Part shown: positions 6,929 through 13,125 of the stretch, in pieces
Layout of the letters: every line of letters begins with the position of its first letter
Numbering within the stretch: the stretch's first letter is position 1
Assembly: GCA_900550235.1 (NCBI GenBank)
Contig: URRQ01000049.1
Span: 1 to 13,125 of the forward strand
DNA: 13,125 nt
Direction of reading: 5' to 3'
Source of the DNA: an uncultured Lachnospiraceae bacterium
GTDB lineage: Bacteria; Bacillota; Clostridia; Lachnospirales; Lachnospiraceae
Translations under genes and position numbers: made by a program
Notes under the pieces: generated by a model
Told to the model about the DNA's origin: nothing
The model's database searches: none
What the model saw: the letters and a program-made list of their open reading frames with translations, nothing else

Positions 6929-8590
6929 TTAATTCTGTAACGAAACTACAATCGCCGGAATCAATTGTTTCTTACGAGATACCACACCTTTTAACACAAT
7001 ATCTTCAATCGCATCCGGAAGATCAAACGCTGTCGTAACAATACCTCTTGCGTTATTTCCCACGCAGAGAAGTTCTGTTGTTTCTTCAATAATATTCGTA
7101 AGCATCATATACATGACATCCAAACCTTTTTCCATAAGCGCTGTCTTCATATATGCTTGCACTCTGACTTTGATTTCATCTAATTCATCTTTGCTCATAC
7201 AGTTTACCTGACTGACTCCAAGATCGATTCCACTAACTTCAAATTTTTTAAAATCCTGGAAACATATCTCTTGCGGTGTTTTGTTTGACAAATTGCTTCC
7301 TGCACGGAACATATTGGATGCTAATTCTTCAATGTCTATCTCTGCAATCAATGCCAACTCTCTTGCTATCTGTTCGTCAATCTGTGTACATGTCGGGGAA
7401 CGGAACATCAATGTATCGGATGTAATTGCTGCACAAAGTAAAGCCGCAATTGTTTTATTAATCTCCACTCCATTTTCACGGTACATTTGGTATACGATCG
7501 TCGCTGTACAACCCACCGGTTGATTACGAAAATAAACCGGTCCTACTGTCTCAATTCCAGAACCAAGTCTATGATGGTCAATGATCTCCAAAATACTTGC
7601 TTCATCAATTCCGTCTACTGCCTGCGTCTTCTCATTATGGTCTACAAGAATGACTTCTTTTTTCTTTGCATCCATCAACCTTCTACGTGAAATAAATCCG
7701 CAGAATCTACCTCTCTTATCCACAATCGGGAAATCACGGTATCTTTTTTTCGCCATCGCATCCTTAATATCTTCGATATAGTCTCCCGGTCTGAACATAA
7801 CCAAATTCTCTTTCGTCATGAAATGCTTGACCGGAATACTCTGATTGATCAAACGAGCAACTGTAAAAGTGTCATGCGGTGTGCTGATGATCACACAACC
7901 TTTTTCAATCGCTAGTTTTCGAATCGTTTTTGATACTTGCGAATCCTGACATACAACAATACAACTTGCATCCATCTCGATTGCACAGAATTGTGCCTCA
8001 TACCGGTTACCAAGGATAATCAGATCTCCCGGTTCAATAAAGTACTCCATCGCCTCAGGATTCGACGCTCCGATTCCAACTTTTCCTTTTTCAAAATAAC
8101 CCTCGCCATCTCCGATCACAAGTTCACCGTCTAAGGTTTCAGCAATACTCTTATATTGCGTCTTTGCCTCTGACAAAAGATTCCGTCCATACATATCCAT
8201 ATAGGATTTTGCAATATCACCAACAGTAATCAATCCTTCCAGTTCACCGCTCTCTGCAAAAACCGGAATACTCTTGTTCTTATTTTCTTTCATCAATTCC
8301 CACGCTCTTCTCAAAGAAACGTTGCTCGCTACCCCGTCAATCTTATTCAATTCAATATCTTTTACTTGAGTTCGCACGTTGTCAAGGAGTCCCGGAGGCG
8401 TCACTCCGAATCTTGTTAGCACATATTGCGTCTCCTCATTAATTTGGCCGGCTCTCTTTGCCACATAATTTCCGCCCGTTAACTGCCTTTTTAAATTGGC
8501 ATATGCAATTGCAGAACATATGGAATCTGTATCCGGGTTCTTATGTCCCACTACATATACCTTTTTTGCTTTTTTGTTCTCCATCGTCAC
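6929..8590 (-). CDS. manganese-dependent inorganic pyrophosphatase with CBS and DRTGG domains (family II, DHH)
   Basis: Family II pyrophosphatase of 553 residues, hydrolysing pyrophosphate to phosphate with Mn2+/Co2+. Catalytic ligands are visible: H16, D20 and D22 in GHKNPDTDS, D317 in LVDHN, D338-H339-H340 (the DHH motif) and D392 in SDT. Between the first and second DHH parts there is an insert of CBS 1 (about 72-130), a DRTGG domain (about 140-245) and CBS 2 (about 255-308). The DHHA2 domain is at about 425-550. In characterised relatives (Clostridium perfringens) this insert binds adenine nucleotides: AMP/ADP inhibit, ATP and diadenosine polyphosphates activate. The start is uncertain: GTG 8590 has AAGGA 6 bases upstream, while ATG 8584, two codons later, has weaker spacing. 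First gene of a two-gene unit with the flavin reductase. Confidence 0.95.
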   Translation of the reverse strand: MTMENKKAKKVYVVGHKNPDTDSICSAIAYANLKRQLTGGNYVAKRAGQINEETQYVLTRFGVTPPGLLDNVRTQVKDIELNKIDGVASNVSLRRAWELMKENKNKSIPVFAESGELEGLITVGDIAKSYMDMYGRNLLSEAKTQYKSIAETLDGELVIGDGEGYFEKGKVGIGASNPEAMEYFIEPGDLIILGNRYEAQFCAIEMDASCIVVCQDSQVSKTIRKLAIEKGCVIISTPHDTFTVARLINQSIPVKHFMTKENLVMFRPGDYIEDIKDAMAKKRYRDFPIVDKRGRFCGFISRRRLMDAKKKEVILVDHNEKTQAVDGIDEASILEIIDHHRLGSGIETVGPVYFRNQPVGCTATIVYQMYRENGVEINKTIAALLCAAITSDTLMFRSPTCTQIDEQIARELALIAEIDIEELASNMFRAGSNLSNKTPQEICFQDFKKFEVSGIDLGVSQVNCMSKDELDEIKVRVQAYMKTALMEKGLDVMYMMLTNIIEETTELLCVGNNARGIVTTAFDLPDAIEDIVLKGVVSRKKQLIPAIVVSLQN

Positions 8591-8606
8591 TTTCCATCCT
8601 TAATAG

Positions 8607-8617
8607 TAGTAATACTA
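8607..8617. promoter_or_regulatory. TAGTA-N-TACTA palindrome in the pyrophosphatase leader
   Basis: Perfect 5-bp arms around a single central base, directly upstream of the pyrophosphatase ribosome site. It could be an operator for a dimeric regulator. It is short and in AT-rich DNA, so this rests only on position and symmetry. Confidence 0.25.
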
Positions 8618-8620
8618 GGT

Positions 8621-8637
8621 TGCCACTTTTTTTGGCA
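8621..8637 (-). other. TGCCA/TGGCA hairpin at the start of the pyrophosphatase leader
   Basis: Inverted repeat TGCCA (8621-8625) and TGGCA (8633-8637) with a 7-base loop. If transcription starts near 8638, the stem sits at the extreme 5' end of the mRNA, where hairpins often increase mRNA stability. There is no U-run after it in the transcribed direction, so it is not a terminator. A protein-binding site is the alternative. Confidence 0.4.
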
Positions 8638-8644
8638 TGTGTCA

Positions 8645-8650
8645 ATTATA
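8645..8650 (-). promoter_or_regulatory. candidate -10 for the pyrophosphatase-flavin reductase operon
   Basis: On the minus strand TATAAT is at 8650-8645, but the matching -35 position (8668-8673) is poor. A perfect TTGACA at 8645-8640 overlaps it, yet it has no -10 within normal spacing (the nearest, TAGTAT, is 22 bases away). The promoter is therefore uncertain, and an activator-dependent promoter is possible. Confidence 0.45.
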
Positions 8651-8687
8651 TTTTACTACACTTTTGTTTTTATTTGTATACCTTTTA

Positions 8688-8696
8688 TGATATAAT
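8688..8696 (+). promoter_or_regulatory. extended -10 promoter of the S1-domain gene
   Basis: TGATATAAT gives TG-N-TATAAT, a perfect extended -10, which can work with a weak -35 (TTTTAT at 8668-8673, 17 bp upstream). The predicted start near 8703 leaves a leader of about 37 bases. Confidence 0.7.
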
Positions 8697-8739
8697 GATA
8701 TAAATAATTAATTAACAAAAATGGAAAATGAGGTGCGTT

Positions 8740-9408
8740 ATGAGCGAAGAAATTATGCAAACTGAATCTATGGCAGATTATGAGGATCAATTTGATATTG
8801 CCAATCCATGGAACATCGTAACTCGTTATATGAACGAGCAGGAAAATCTAACAGTAAAGGTAGAAGGAATTGTTAGTGGAGGTGTCATTGCCTATATCGA
8901 AGGGCTTCGTGCATTTATTCCGGCTTCCAGACTTTCTCTCTCCTATGTAGATGATATCGAATCTTATCTGCTACAAGAAATCGAAGTCCGTGTGATCGAT
9001 GTAGATCAAGCGGAAAATAAATTAGTTCTTTCTGCACGAGAGATTTTAAAAGAAAAAGAACGTCAAGAAACTGCAAAAAAAATGAGCATGGTTGAAGTTG
9101 GAAGCATCATGGAAGGTTCCGTAGAATCGCTTCAAAGCTACGGAGCATTCGTAAAACTCAACAATGGTCTTTCCGGACTTGTACATATCTCACAGATTTC
9201 AGATAAGAGAATCAAATCTCCTTCTGACGTACTGCACGTAGGAGATTCTGTCAATGTAAAAGTAATTGGAGTAAAAGATGGCAAGATCAGTCTTAGTATC
9301 AAAGCTTTGATCGAACCGGAAGAAGAGGTTGTGGAAGAGGTAGAAATTCCAGAATCTGAAGAGATTGGTACAAGCCTTGGTGATCTCTTTAAAAACATAA
9401 AACTGTAA
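8740..9408 (+). CDS. two-S1-domain RNA-binding protein
   Basis: A 222-residue cytoplasmic protein with two OB-fold S1 domains, related to ribosomal protein S1 repeats. Domain 1 is at about 38-101 (VEGIVSGGVIAYIEGLRAFI, then PASRLS). Domain 2 is at about 119-189 (GSIMEGSVESLQSYGAFVKL, then GLSGLVHISQIS and GKISLSIKAL); it is the more canonical of the two. A charged helix rich in Lys/Glu (102-116) links them. An acidic tail (192-209) ends in SLGDLFKNIKL, a short amphipathic motif that may contact a partner. ATG 8740 is preferred over ATG 8728 because GAGGTG (8730-8735) precedes it at a good distance. It lacks the four to six repeats of full-length S1, so it is an S1-like accessory factor; its RNA target is unknown. 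Confidence 0.9.
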   Translation: MSEEIMQTESMADYEDQFDIANPWNIVTRYMNEQENLTVKVEGIVSGGVIAYIEGLRAFIPASRLSLSYVDDIESYLLQEIEVRVIDVDQAENKLVLSAREILKEKERQETAKKMSMVEVGSIMEGSVESLQSYGAFVKLNNGLSGLVHISQISDKRIKSPSDVLHVGDSVNVKVIGVKDGKISLSIKALIEPEEEVVEEVEIPESEEIGTSLGDLFKNIKL

Positions 9409-9444
9409 GTAAAAAAGAATGTGCTTTCGCACATTCTTTTTTAC
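9409..9444. terminator. bidirectional intrinsic terminator (S1 protein / nadE)
   Basis: Perfect 16-bp stem GTAAAAAAGAATGTGC (9409-9424) with GCACATTCTTTTTTAC (9429-9444) and a TTTC loop, which reads GAAA on the minus strand. T-runs on both strands (9437-9442, and A-run 9411-9416) allow termination in both directions. The nadE stop codon (9443-9441) lies inside the outer end of the stem. Confidence 0.93.
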
Positions 9445-11354
9445 AATTCTTCTAATTCTTTTATCCAAACTGCCACACAGGCATCACTTGGCATTCTCCA
9501 GTCCCCTCTCGGAGAAAGAGACATTCCGCTAACCCTTGGTCCGTCCGGCACACAGGAACGTTTAAACTGTTGCGAGAAAAAGCGCCAATAAAATTTCTTA
9601 AGCCATTTTAAAATAGTCTCATCATCATACACACCCTCGAATGCATACTTTGCTAATCGATAAATCTTACTTGGTTCATATCCATAGCGAAGCATATAAT
9701 ACAAATAAAAATCATGCAATTCATAAGGTCCAACCAGATCTTCTGTTTTCTGTGCGATTTCTCCGTCTTTTGGAGGAAGCAGTTCCGGACTTACCGGAGT
9801 ATCTAGAATATCCAACAGTACTTCTTTTAATTCCTTCTCTTCACACATCTCCGCATAATATTTTACCACATGCTTAATGAACGTTTTTGGTAAAGACGCA
9901 TTTACCGCATACATAGACATATGATCTCCATTATAAGTTGCCCATCCTAGAGCAAGTTCTGACATGTCTCCTGTACCGATAACCATTCCATTCGTCTGAT
10001 TGGCAATATCCATTAGAACTTGCGTCCGTTCTCTTGCCTGTGAATTTTCATATGTTACATCATGCACATTCATATCGTGTTCAATACCTTTAAAATGCAA
10101 TGTTACGGCTTCTTTAATATCCACTTCTTTTAGCGTTGCGCCTAACTTTTCCACAAGAAGACATGCATTTTGATATGTCCGGTCTGTCGTTCCAAAGCAT
10201 GGCATCGTCACGCCAAGGATATCCTTCCGATCCAGTCCAAGAAGATCGTATGCTTTCGCCGTCACAAGAATTGCCAACGTGGAGTCAAGTCCTCCTGAAA
10301 TTCCTACAACAGCACTTTTACAATTTGTATGATCCAAACGTTTTTTCAATGCCATTGCTTGAATCATCAAAGTCTCTTTACAATATAGATTTCTCTCTGT
10401 TTCCGTCTCCGGGACAAACGGAGTCTGCAAAATCTTTCTTGTAAGCTCTGTCTCCTCTACCTTCAAAGAAAACGGTACCCTTACTGTTTCATACGGAAAA
10501 TGTGTCATCTGAAATGTTGTGTTTTTTCGTCTTTCCCATGCCAAACGTTTTACATCAATTTCACTGTAAACGATTCCATTTCTAAATCTCTCTGATTCTG
10601 TAAGAATCATTCCTTTTTCCGCAATCAAATCATGTCCGCCAAATACAAGATCCGTTGTAGATTCTCCGTAACCTGTGCTTGCATAAATATAACCGGAAAT
10701 CAATTTTGCCGACTGTCCTTTGATCAGTTCTCTTCGATACGTTTCTTTCCCTACCGACTCATCGCTAGCTGAACAATTTACAATAATCGTGGCTCCTTGA
10801 ATTGCAGCCGGTACACTCGGTGGAACCGGCGCCCATACATCTTCACAAATTTCAGCGGCCACAACCAACTCTTTCATCTCTCTGCATTCAAACAGAATCT
10901 GAGGCCCAAAAGCAACCTGTTTTCCATCAAACAGTATCTGCTCCAATGTTGTTGGTCCTGGTTGAAAATAACGCATTTCATAAAACTCATCATAGTTTGG
11001 AAGAAATGTTTTTGTAGTAAATCCTAAGAGTTCTCCATCATTTAAAGCTGCTGCTACATTATATAACTTCCCGGCATGTACAAAAGGAAGTCCTACAAAG
11101 ATCAATGCATCTTTTCCTTTCGTATATTCGACAATTTTCCGAAGTCCTTCTTCCGCACTCTTAAGCAATGCGTCCTGAAAAAAGAGATCCCCACAAGTAT
11201 ATCCGGTGATCGCAAGTTCCGGGAACACAAGCACCTTTGCTCCAGCCTCGACTGCTTCTCCTATGTTTTTGCAAATCTCTGCGGTATTATAGTCTACATC
11301 AGCCACACGCATATCCGGTGTGATCGCCGCTACTTTGACAAATCCTTGCTTCAT
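9441..11354 (-). CDS. nadE: glutamine-dependent NAD+ synthetase
   Basis: A 637-residue two-domain enzyme converting deamido-NAD to NAD+ with ATP and glutamine-derived ammonia, the last step of NAD synthesis. The N-terminal nitrilase-type glutaminase (about 1-270) has the triad E46 (FPELAITGY), K115 (FTTKTFLPN) and C170 (AAEICEDVW). The C-terminal synthetase (about 320-637) has the ATP-pyrophosphatase loop SGGLDST at 353-359, GTGDMSELALGW (460-471) and TPVSPELLPP (519-528). Its length matches the long fused type also seen in Mycobacterium tuberculosis, and all visible catalytic residues are kept. AGGAG (11365-11369) lies within the last codons of hslO, 10 bases before ATG 11354; only 3 bases separate the genes, implying translational coupling. 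Last gene of its operon. Confidence 0.96.
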   Translation of the reverse strand: MKQGFVKVAAITPDMRVADVDYNTAEICKNIGEAVEAGAKVLVFPELAITGYTCGDLFFQDALLKSAEEGLRKIVEYTKGKDALIFVGLPFVHAGKLYNVAAALNDGELLGFTTKTFLPNYDEFYEMRYFQPGPTTLEQILFDGKQVAFGPQILFECREMKELVVAAEICEDVWAPVPPSVPAAIQGATIIVNCSASDESVGKETYRRELIKGQSAKLISGYIYASTGYGESTTDLVFGGHDLIAEKGMILTESERFRNGIVYSEIDVKRLAWERRKNTTFQMTHFPYETVRVPFSLKVEETELTRKILQTPFVPETETERNLYCKETLMIQAMALKKRLDHTNCKSAVVGISGGLDSTLAILVTAKAYDLLGLDRKDILGVTMPCFGTTDRTYQNACLLVEKLGATLKEVDIKEAVTLHFKGIEHDMNVHDVTYENSQARERTQVLMDIANQTNGMVIGTGDMSELALGWATYNGDHMSMYAVNASLPKTFIKHVVKYYAEMCEEKELKEVLLDILDTPVSPELLPPKDGEIAQKTEDLVGPYELHDFYLYYMLRYGYEPSKIYRLAKYAFEGVYDDETILKWLKKFYWRFFSQQFKRSCVPDGPRVSGMSLSPRGDWRMPSDACVAVWIKELEEL

Positions 11355-11357
11355 ATT

Positions 11358-12236
11358 CTATCGACTCCTTTTTAAGATTTCCTTCAATTCTTCTACCGTA
11401 AATGTATACTGTGTATTGCAGAAATGACAGTTCACTTCGATATCTTTTCCATCGTTGATCATATCCTGAATATCTTTCTTTCCAATACTTATAATTGCTT
11501 TTGTCACTCTCTCTTTTGAACAATTACATGCAAACTGTGTTGGAATCTTATCTGCGAATTCTACATCTAATCCTTCCAATACTTCCTCTAAAATCTGCTC
11601 CGGTGTATACCCCTTATCAAGCATTGACGTTACCGATGTGATCTTGCTTACGTTTTGTTCCAGTTTCTCAAGGACGCTTTCTTCAATAAACGGCATGACC
11701 TGTACAATAAATCCTCCGGCTTGTTTTACCGTATTGTCTTTTTCCATCAATACTCCAAGTCCTACAGAAGACGGTACCTGCTCAGATGTTGCAAAATAAT
11801 ACGTTAAATCCTCTGCAATCTCGCTTGTCTGCAAAATAGTCTGTCCTACATAAGGTTCTTTTAGTCCCATGTCTTTAATAACACTTAACACACCAAGATC
11901 CAATGCGCCGGCTACATCTAATTTGCCTTTGCTGTTCGGCGGAAGCATCACTTCTGGATTCTCTGCATATCCTTTCACATTTCCATGCATATCTGCCGTT
12001 ACCGTCAAACCTTTGATCGGACCTTCACACTTAATCTGAATGGTCAGCATATCCTGATCATTTTTCATCATGGTTCCCATCATCGCCCCGCCTGTCAATA
12101 ATCTTCCAAGCGCTGCTGTTGCTACCGGACTTGTATTATGATGTTGTCTTGCAGTTTCCACTACATCTTTTGTTGTTGCAGCAAATGCACGAATCTGGTT
12201 ATTTGCTGCGGTTGCTCTTACAATATAATCGTTCAT
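11358..12236 (-). CDS. hslO: Hsp33 redox-regulated molecular chaperone
   Basis: Hsp33 holdase of 292 residues. It is kept inactive when its four zinc-bound cysteines are reduced, and is activated by oxidation plus unfolding to bind damaged proteins without ATP. The C-terminal redox switch is intact: CNC (C237, C239) and CHFC (C270, C273), with 30 residues between the pairs. The N-terminal substrate-binding domain shows the family stretches TSPVATAALGRLLTGGAMM (35-53), GPIKGLTVTADMHGNVKGY (72-90) and GQTILQTSEIAEDLTYYFATSEQVPSSVGLGV (131-162). The upstream methyltransferase stops 2 bases before ATG 12236, and AGAGG within that gene's last codons serves as ribosome site. It lies between a methyltransferase and nadE, a plausible redox-linked operon. 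Confidence 0.96.
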   Translation of the reverse strand: MNDYIVRATAANNQIRAFAATTKDVVETARQHHNTSPVATAALGRLLTGGAMMGTMMKNDQDMLTIQIKCEGPIKGLTVTADMHGNVKGYAENPEVMLPPNSKGKLDVAGALDLGVLSVIKDMGLKEPYVGQTILQTSEIAEDLTYYFATSEQVPSSVGLGVLMEKDNTVKQAGGFIVQVMPFIEESVLEKLEQNVSKITSVTSMLDKGYTPEQILEEVLEGLDVEFADKIPTQFACNCSKERVTKAIISIGKKDIQDMINDGKDIEVNCHFCNTQYTFTVEELKEILKRSR

Positions 12237-12238
12237 AC

Positions 12239-12994
12239 TTATTTTCCTCTTTCTCTTGCTATCATATAAATTCGCTCACTCTTCTCCGTTGGCTTCACAT
12301 GCGTAAATGCATCATACGCTGTTACGAACTCCAGCCCGGATTCTTCGATCAGTCTTCGCATTGTCTCGTATGTATACGCCTTCTGAAAATGCGTCTCTTC
12401 GTACTTTCTGTAAAGTTCAGAATCCTCTTCTTGAATAAAAAGACTCAGTTCATACTCATTGATTTTTTCTTCTTCATAATAGTAGTTATCCCAAATAAAA
12501 CTGCATTCTTCCCGATTCTCAGCAATAGTACAGTCTCCCAGGATTTCCCGATACTTATATTCCGTGTTAAAATCAAAGATAAAAATTCCTTTGGGATCTA
12601 AATAATTATTTACAAGCCGAAATACTTCCACTAACTCCTCTTCTTCTGTAATATAATTCACAGAATCACAGATGCTTACTACGGCGTTTACCGTCCCATA
12701 AAGTTCAAACTCTCTCATATCCTGCAACAAGTACAAAATATCATGACCGGATTCTACTTTCTTCTCCATTGCAATTTCCAACATATCTTCTGAGTTATCG
12801 ACCCCGATCATATCGTATCCGTCTTCTGCCAAAATCTCTGTCATGGTTCCGGTTCCGCAACCAAGGTCCAGCACCAAACCATTCTTTACATCATATTCTT
12901 TTAGCAGACTTTTTAAATAAACTCCCCATTCCTCATAAGGGATATTATCCATGAACGTATCATAGACTGCTGCAAAGCTTGTGTATGCTTCCAT
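12239..12994 (-). CDS. class I SAM-dependent methyltransferase
   Basis: A 251-residue cytoplasmic methyltransferase with a Rossmann-like fold. Motif I VLDLGCGTGTMTE is at 41-53, the acidic residue closing strand 2 is D66 in GVDNSEDML, motif II-like LLQDMREFEL is at 89-98, and VNAVVSICDSVNYI follows. The N-terminal SFAAVYDTFMDNIPYEEW is the common opening of small-molecule class I enzymes in Clostridia. The substrate cannot be read from sequence; no adjacent cofactor-biosynthesis gene narrows it down. GGAGGA about 7 bases before ATG 12994 supports the start. It is the first gene of the operon with hslO (2-base gap) and nadE, behind the promoter at 13033-13061. Confidence 0.92.
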   Translation of the reverse strand: MEAYTSFAAVYDTFMDNIPYEEWGVYLKSLLKEYDVKNGLVLDLGCGTGTMTEILAEDGYDMIGVDNSEDMLEIAMEKKVESGHDILYLLQDMREFELYGTVNAVVSICDSVNYITEEEELVEVFRLVNNYLDPKGIFIFDFNTEYKYREILGDCTIAENREECSFIWDNYYYEEEKINEYELSLFIQEEDSELYRKYEETHFQKAYTYETMRRLIEESGLEFVTAYDAFTHVKPTEKSERIYMIARERGK

Positions 12995-13032
12995 GAAAAA
13001 GTCCTCCGTTTTCCTTTCGAATTTCCTTCCCT

Positions 13033-13061
13033 ATTGTACCAAATATAGATTCCCGAATCAA
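13033..13061 (-). promoter_or_regulatory. promoter of the methyltransferase-hslO-nadE operon
   Basis: On the minus strand: -35 TTGATT at 13061-13056, a 17-bp spacer, and -10 TACAAT at 13038-13033. TGG precedes the -10, so it is also an extended -10. The predicted start near 13026 leaves about 30 leader bases carrying the GGAGGA site. An imperfect dyad GATTC-N2-GAATC (13048-13059) overlaps the -35. Confidence 0.8.
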
Positions 13062-13125
13062 CTATAGCATTTCTTGAGTTTCCGTAGTTTTATCCACAGC
13101 CCTCCTATTTTACGTGCTTTGTTAT

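Noticed and set aside
8640..8645. Perfect TTGACA as the -35 of the pyrophosphatase operon
   Set aside because: The sequence 17 bp downstream is CAACCT, which is not a -10; the nearest -10-like hexamer is 22 bp away. It may be coincidental or part of an activator-dependent promoter.
8728..8739. An upstream ATG adding four residues to the S1 protein
   Set aside because: The GAGGTG ribosome site overlaps these codons and points to ATG 8740.
13090..13098. Perfect DnaA-box sequence TTATCCACA in an intergenic region, hinting at an origin-related site
   Set aside because: Two identical matches occur inside coding sequence (6641-6649 in the flavin reductase and 7716-7724 in the pyrophosphatase), where they simply encode Val-Asp-Lys, and no cluster of boxes is present.
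13058..13123. An open frame on the minus strand running in from the right edge and ending in TGA within the promoter
   Set aside because: It has only about 21 codons, no recognisable family, and is basic low-information sequence; it could be the tail of an upstream gene but cannot be supported from this window.

Overview
The window looks like chromosome from a low-GC anaerobic Firmicute, most likely Lachnospiraceae or a close Clostridia relative. The reasons are AT-rich coding and intergenic DNA, strong AGGAGG-type ribosome sites, sigma-A promoters, the 5' end of a clostridial-type 16S rRNA, and typical families (a TIGR01212 radical SAM protein paired with DUF4364, a CBS/DRTGG-type inorganic pyrophosphatase, a two-domain S1 protein). 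I see no phage, insertion sequence, CRISPR array, toxin-antitoxin pair or other mobile DNA. It reads as conserved housekeeping chromosome.

Layout. Bases 1-61 are the 5' end of a 16S rRNA gene read leftward, with a long AT-rich leader and two tandem strong promoters (about 249-277 and 341-369). Rightward from 566 is a two-gene unit, radical SAM protein then DUF4364, overlapping by 8 bases and ending at a bidirectional hairpin. Reading leftward from about 4811 to 2045 is an operon of polysaccharide deacetylase, tcdA (tRNA ct6A dehydratase) and rarA. Divergent from it is a rightward MATE exporter gene (4938-6296), ending at a second bidirectional hairpin. Leftward from 8590 to 6352 come a nucleotide-regulated type manganese pyrophosphatase and a flavin reductase. 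Divergent from these is a rightward S1-domain protein (8740-9408), ending at a third bidirectional hairpin. The last unit, leftward from 12994 to 9441, is a SAM methyltransferase, hslO (Hsp33) and nadE, behind a good promoter at 13033-13061.

The architecture alternates regularly: three divergent junctions carry back-to-back promoters and three convergent junctions each share one perfect hairpin. Genes inside operons are 2-10 bases apart, and in most cases the next gene's ribosome site overlaps the previous gene's last codons or stop, which suggests translational coupling. Functional themes are cell-wall modification, tRNA modification, replication-fork maintenance, drug or metabolite export, pyrophosphate removal, NAD synthesis and oxidative protein protection.

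I found no convincing novel system. The most useful leads are the unknown-function radical SAM/DUF4364 pair, candidate operator palindromes at three of the promoters, the duplicated rRNA promoter cores, and the co-transcription of Hsp33 with NAD synthetase.
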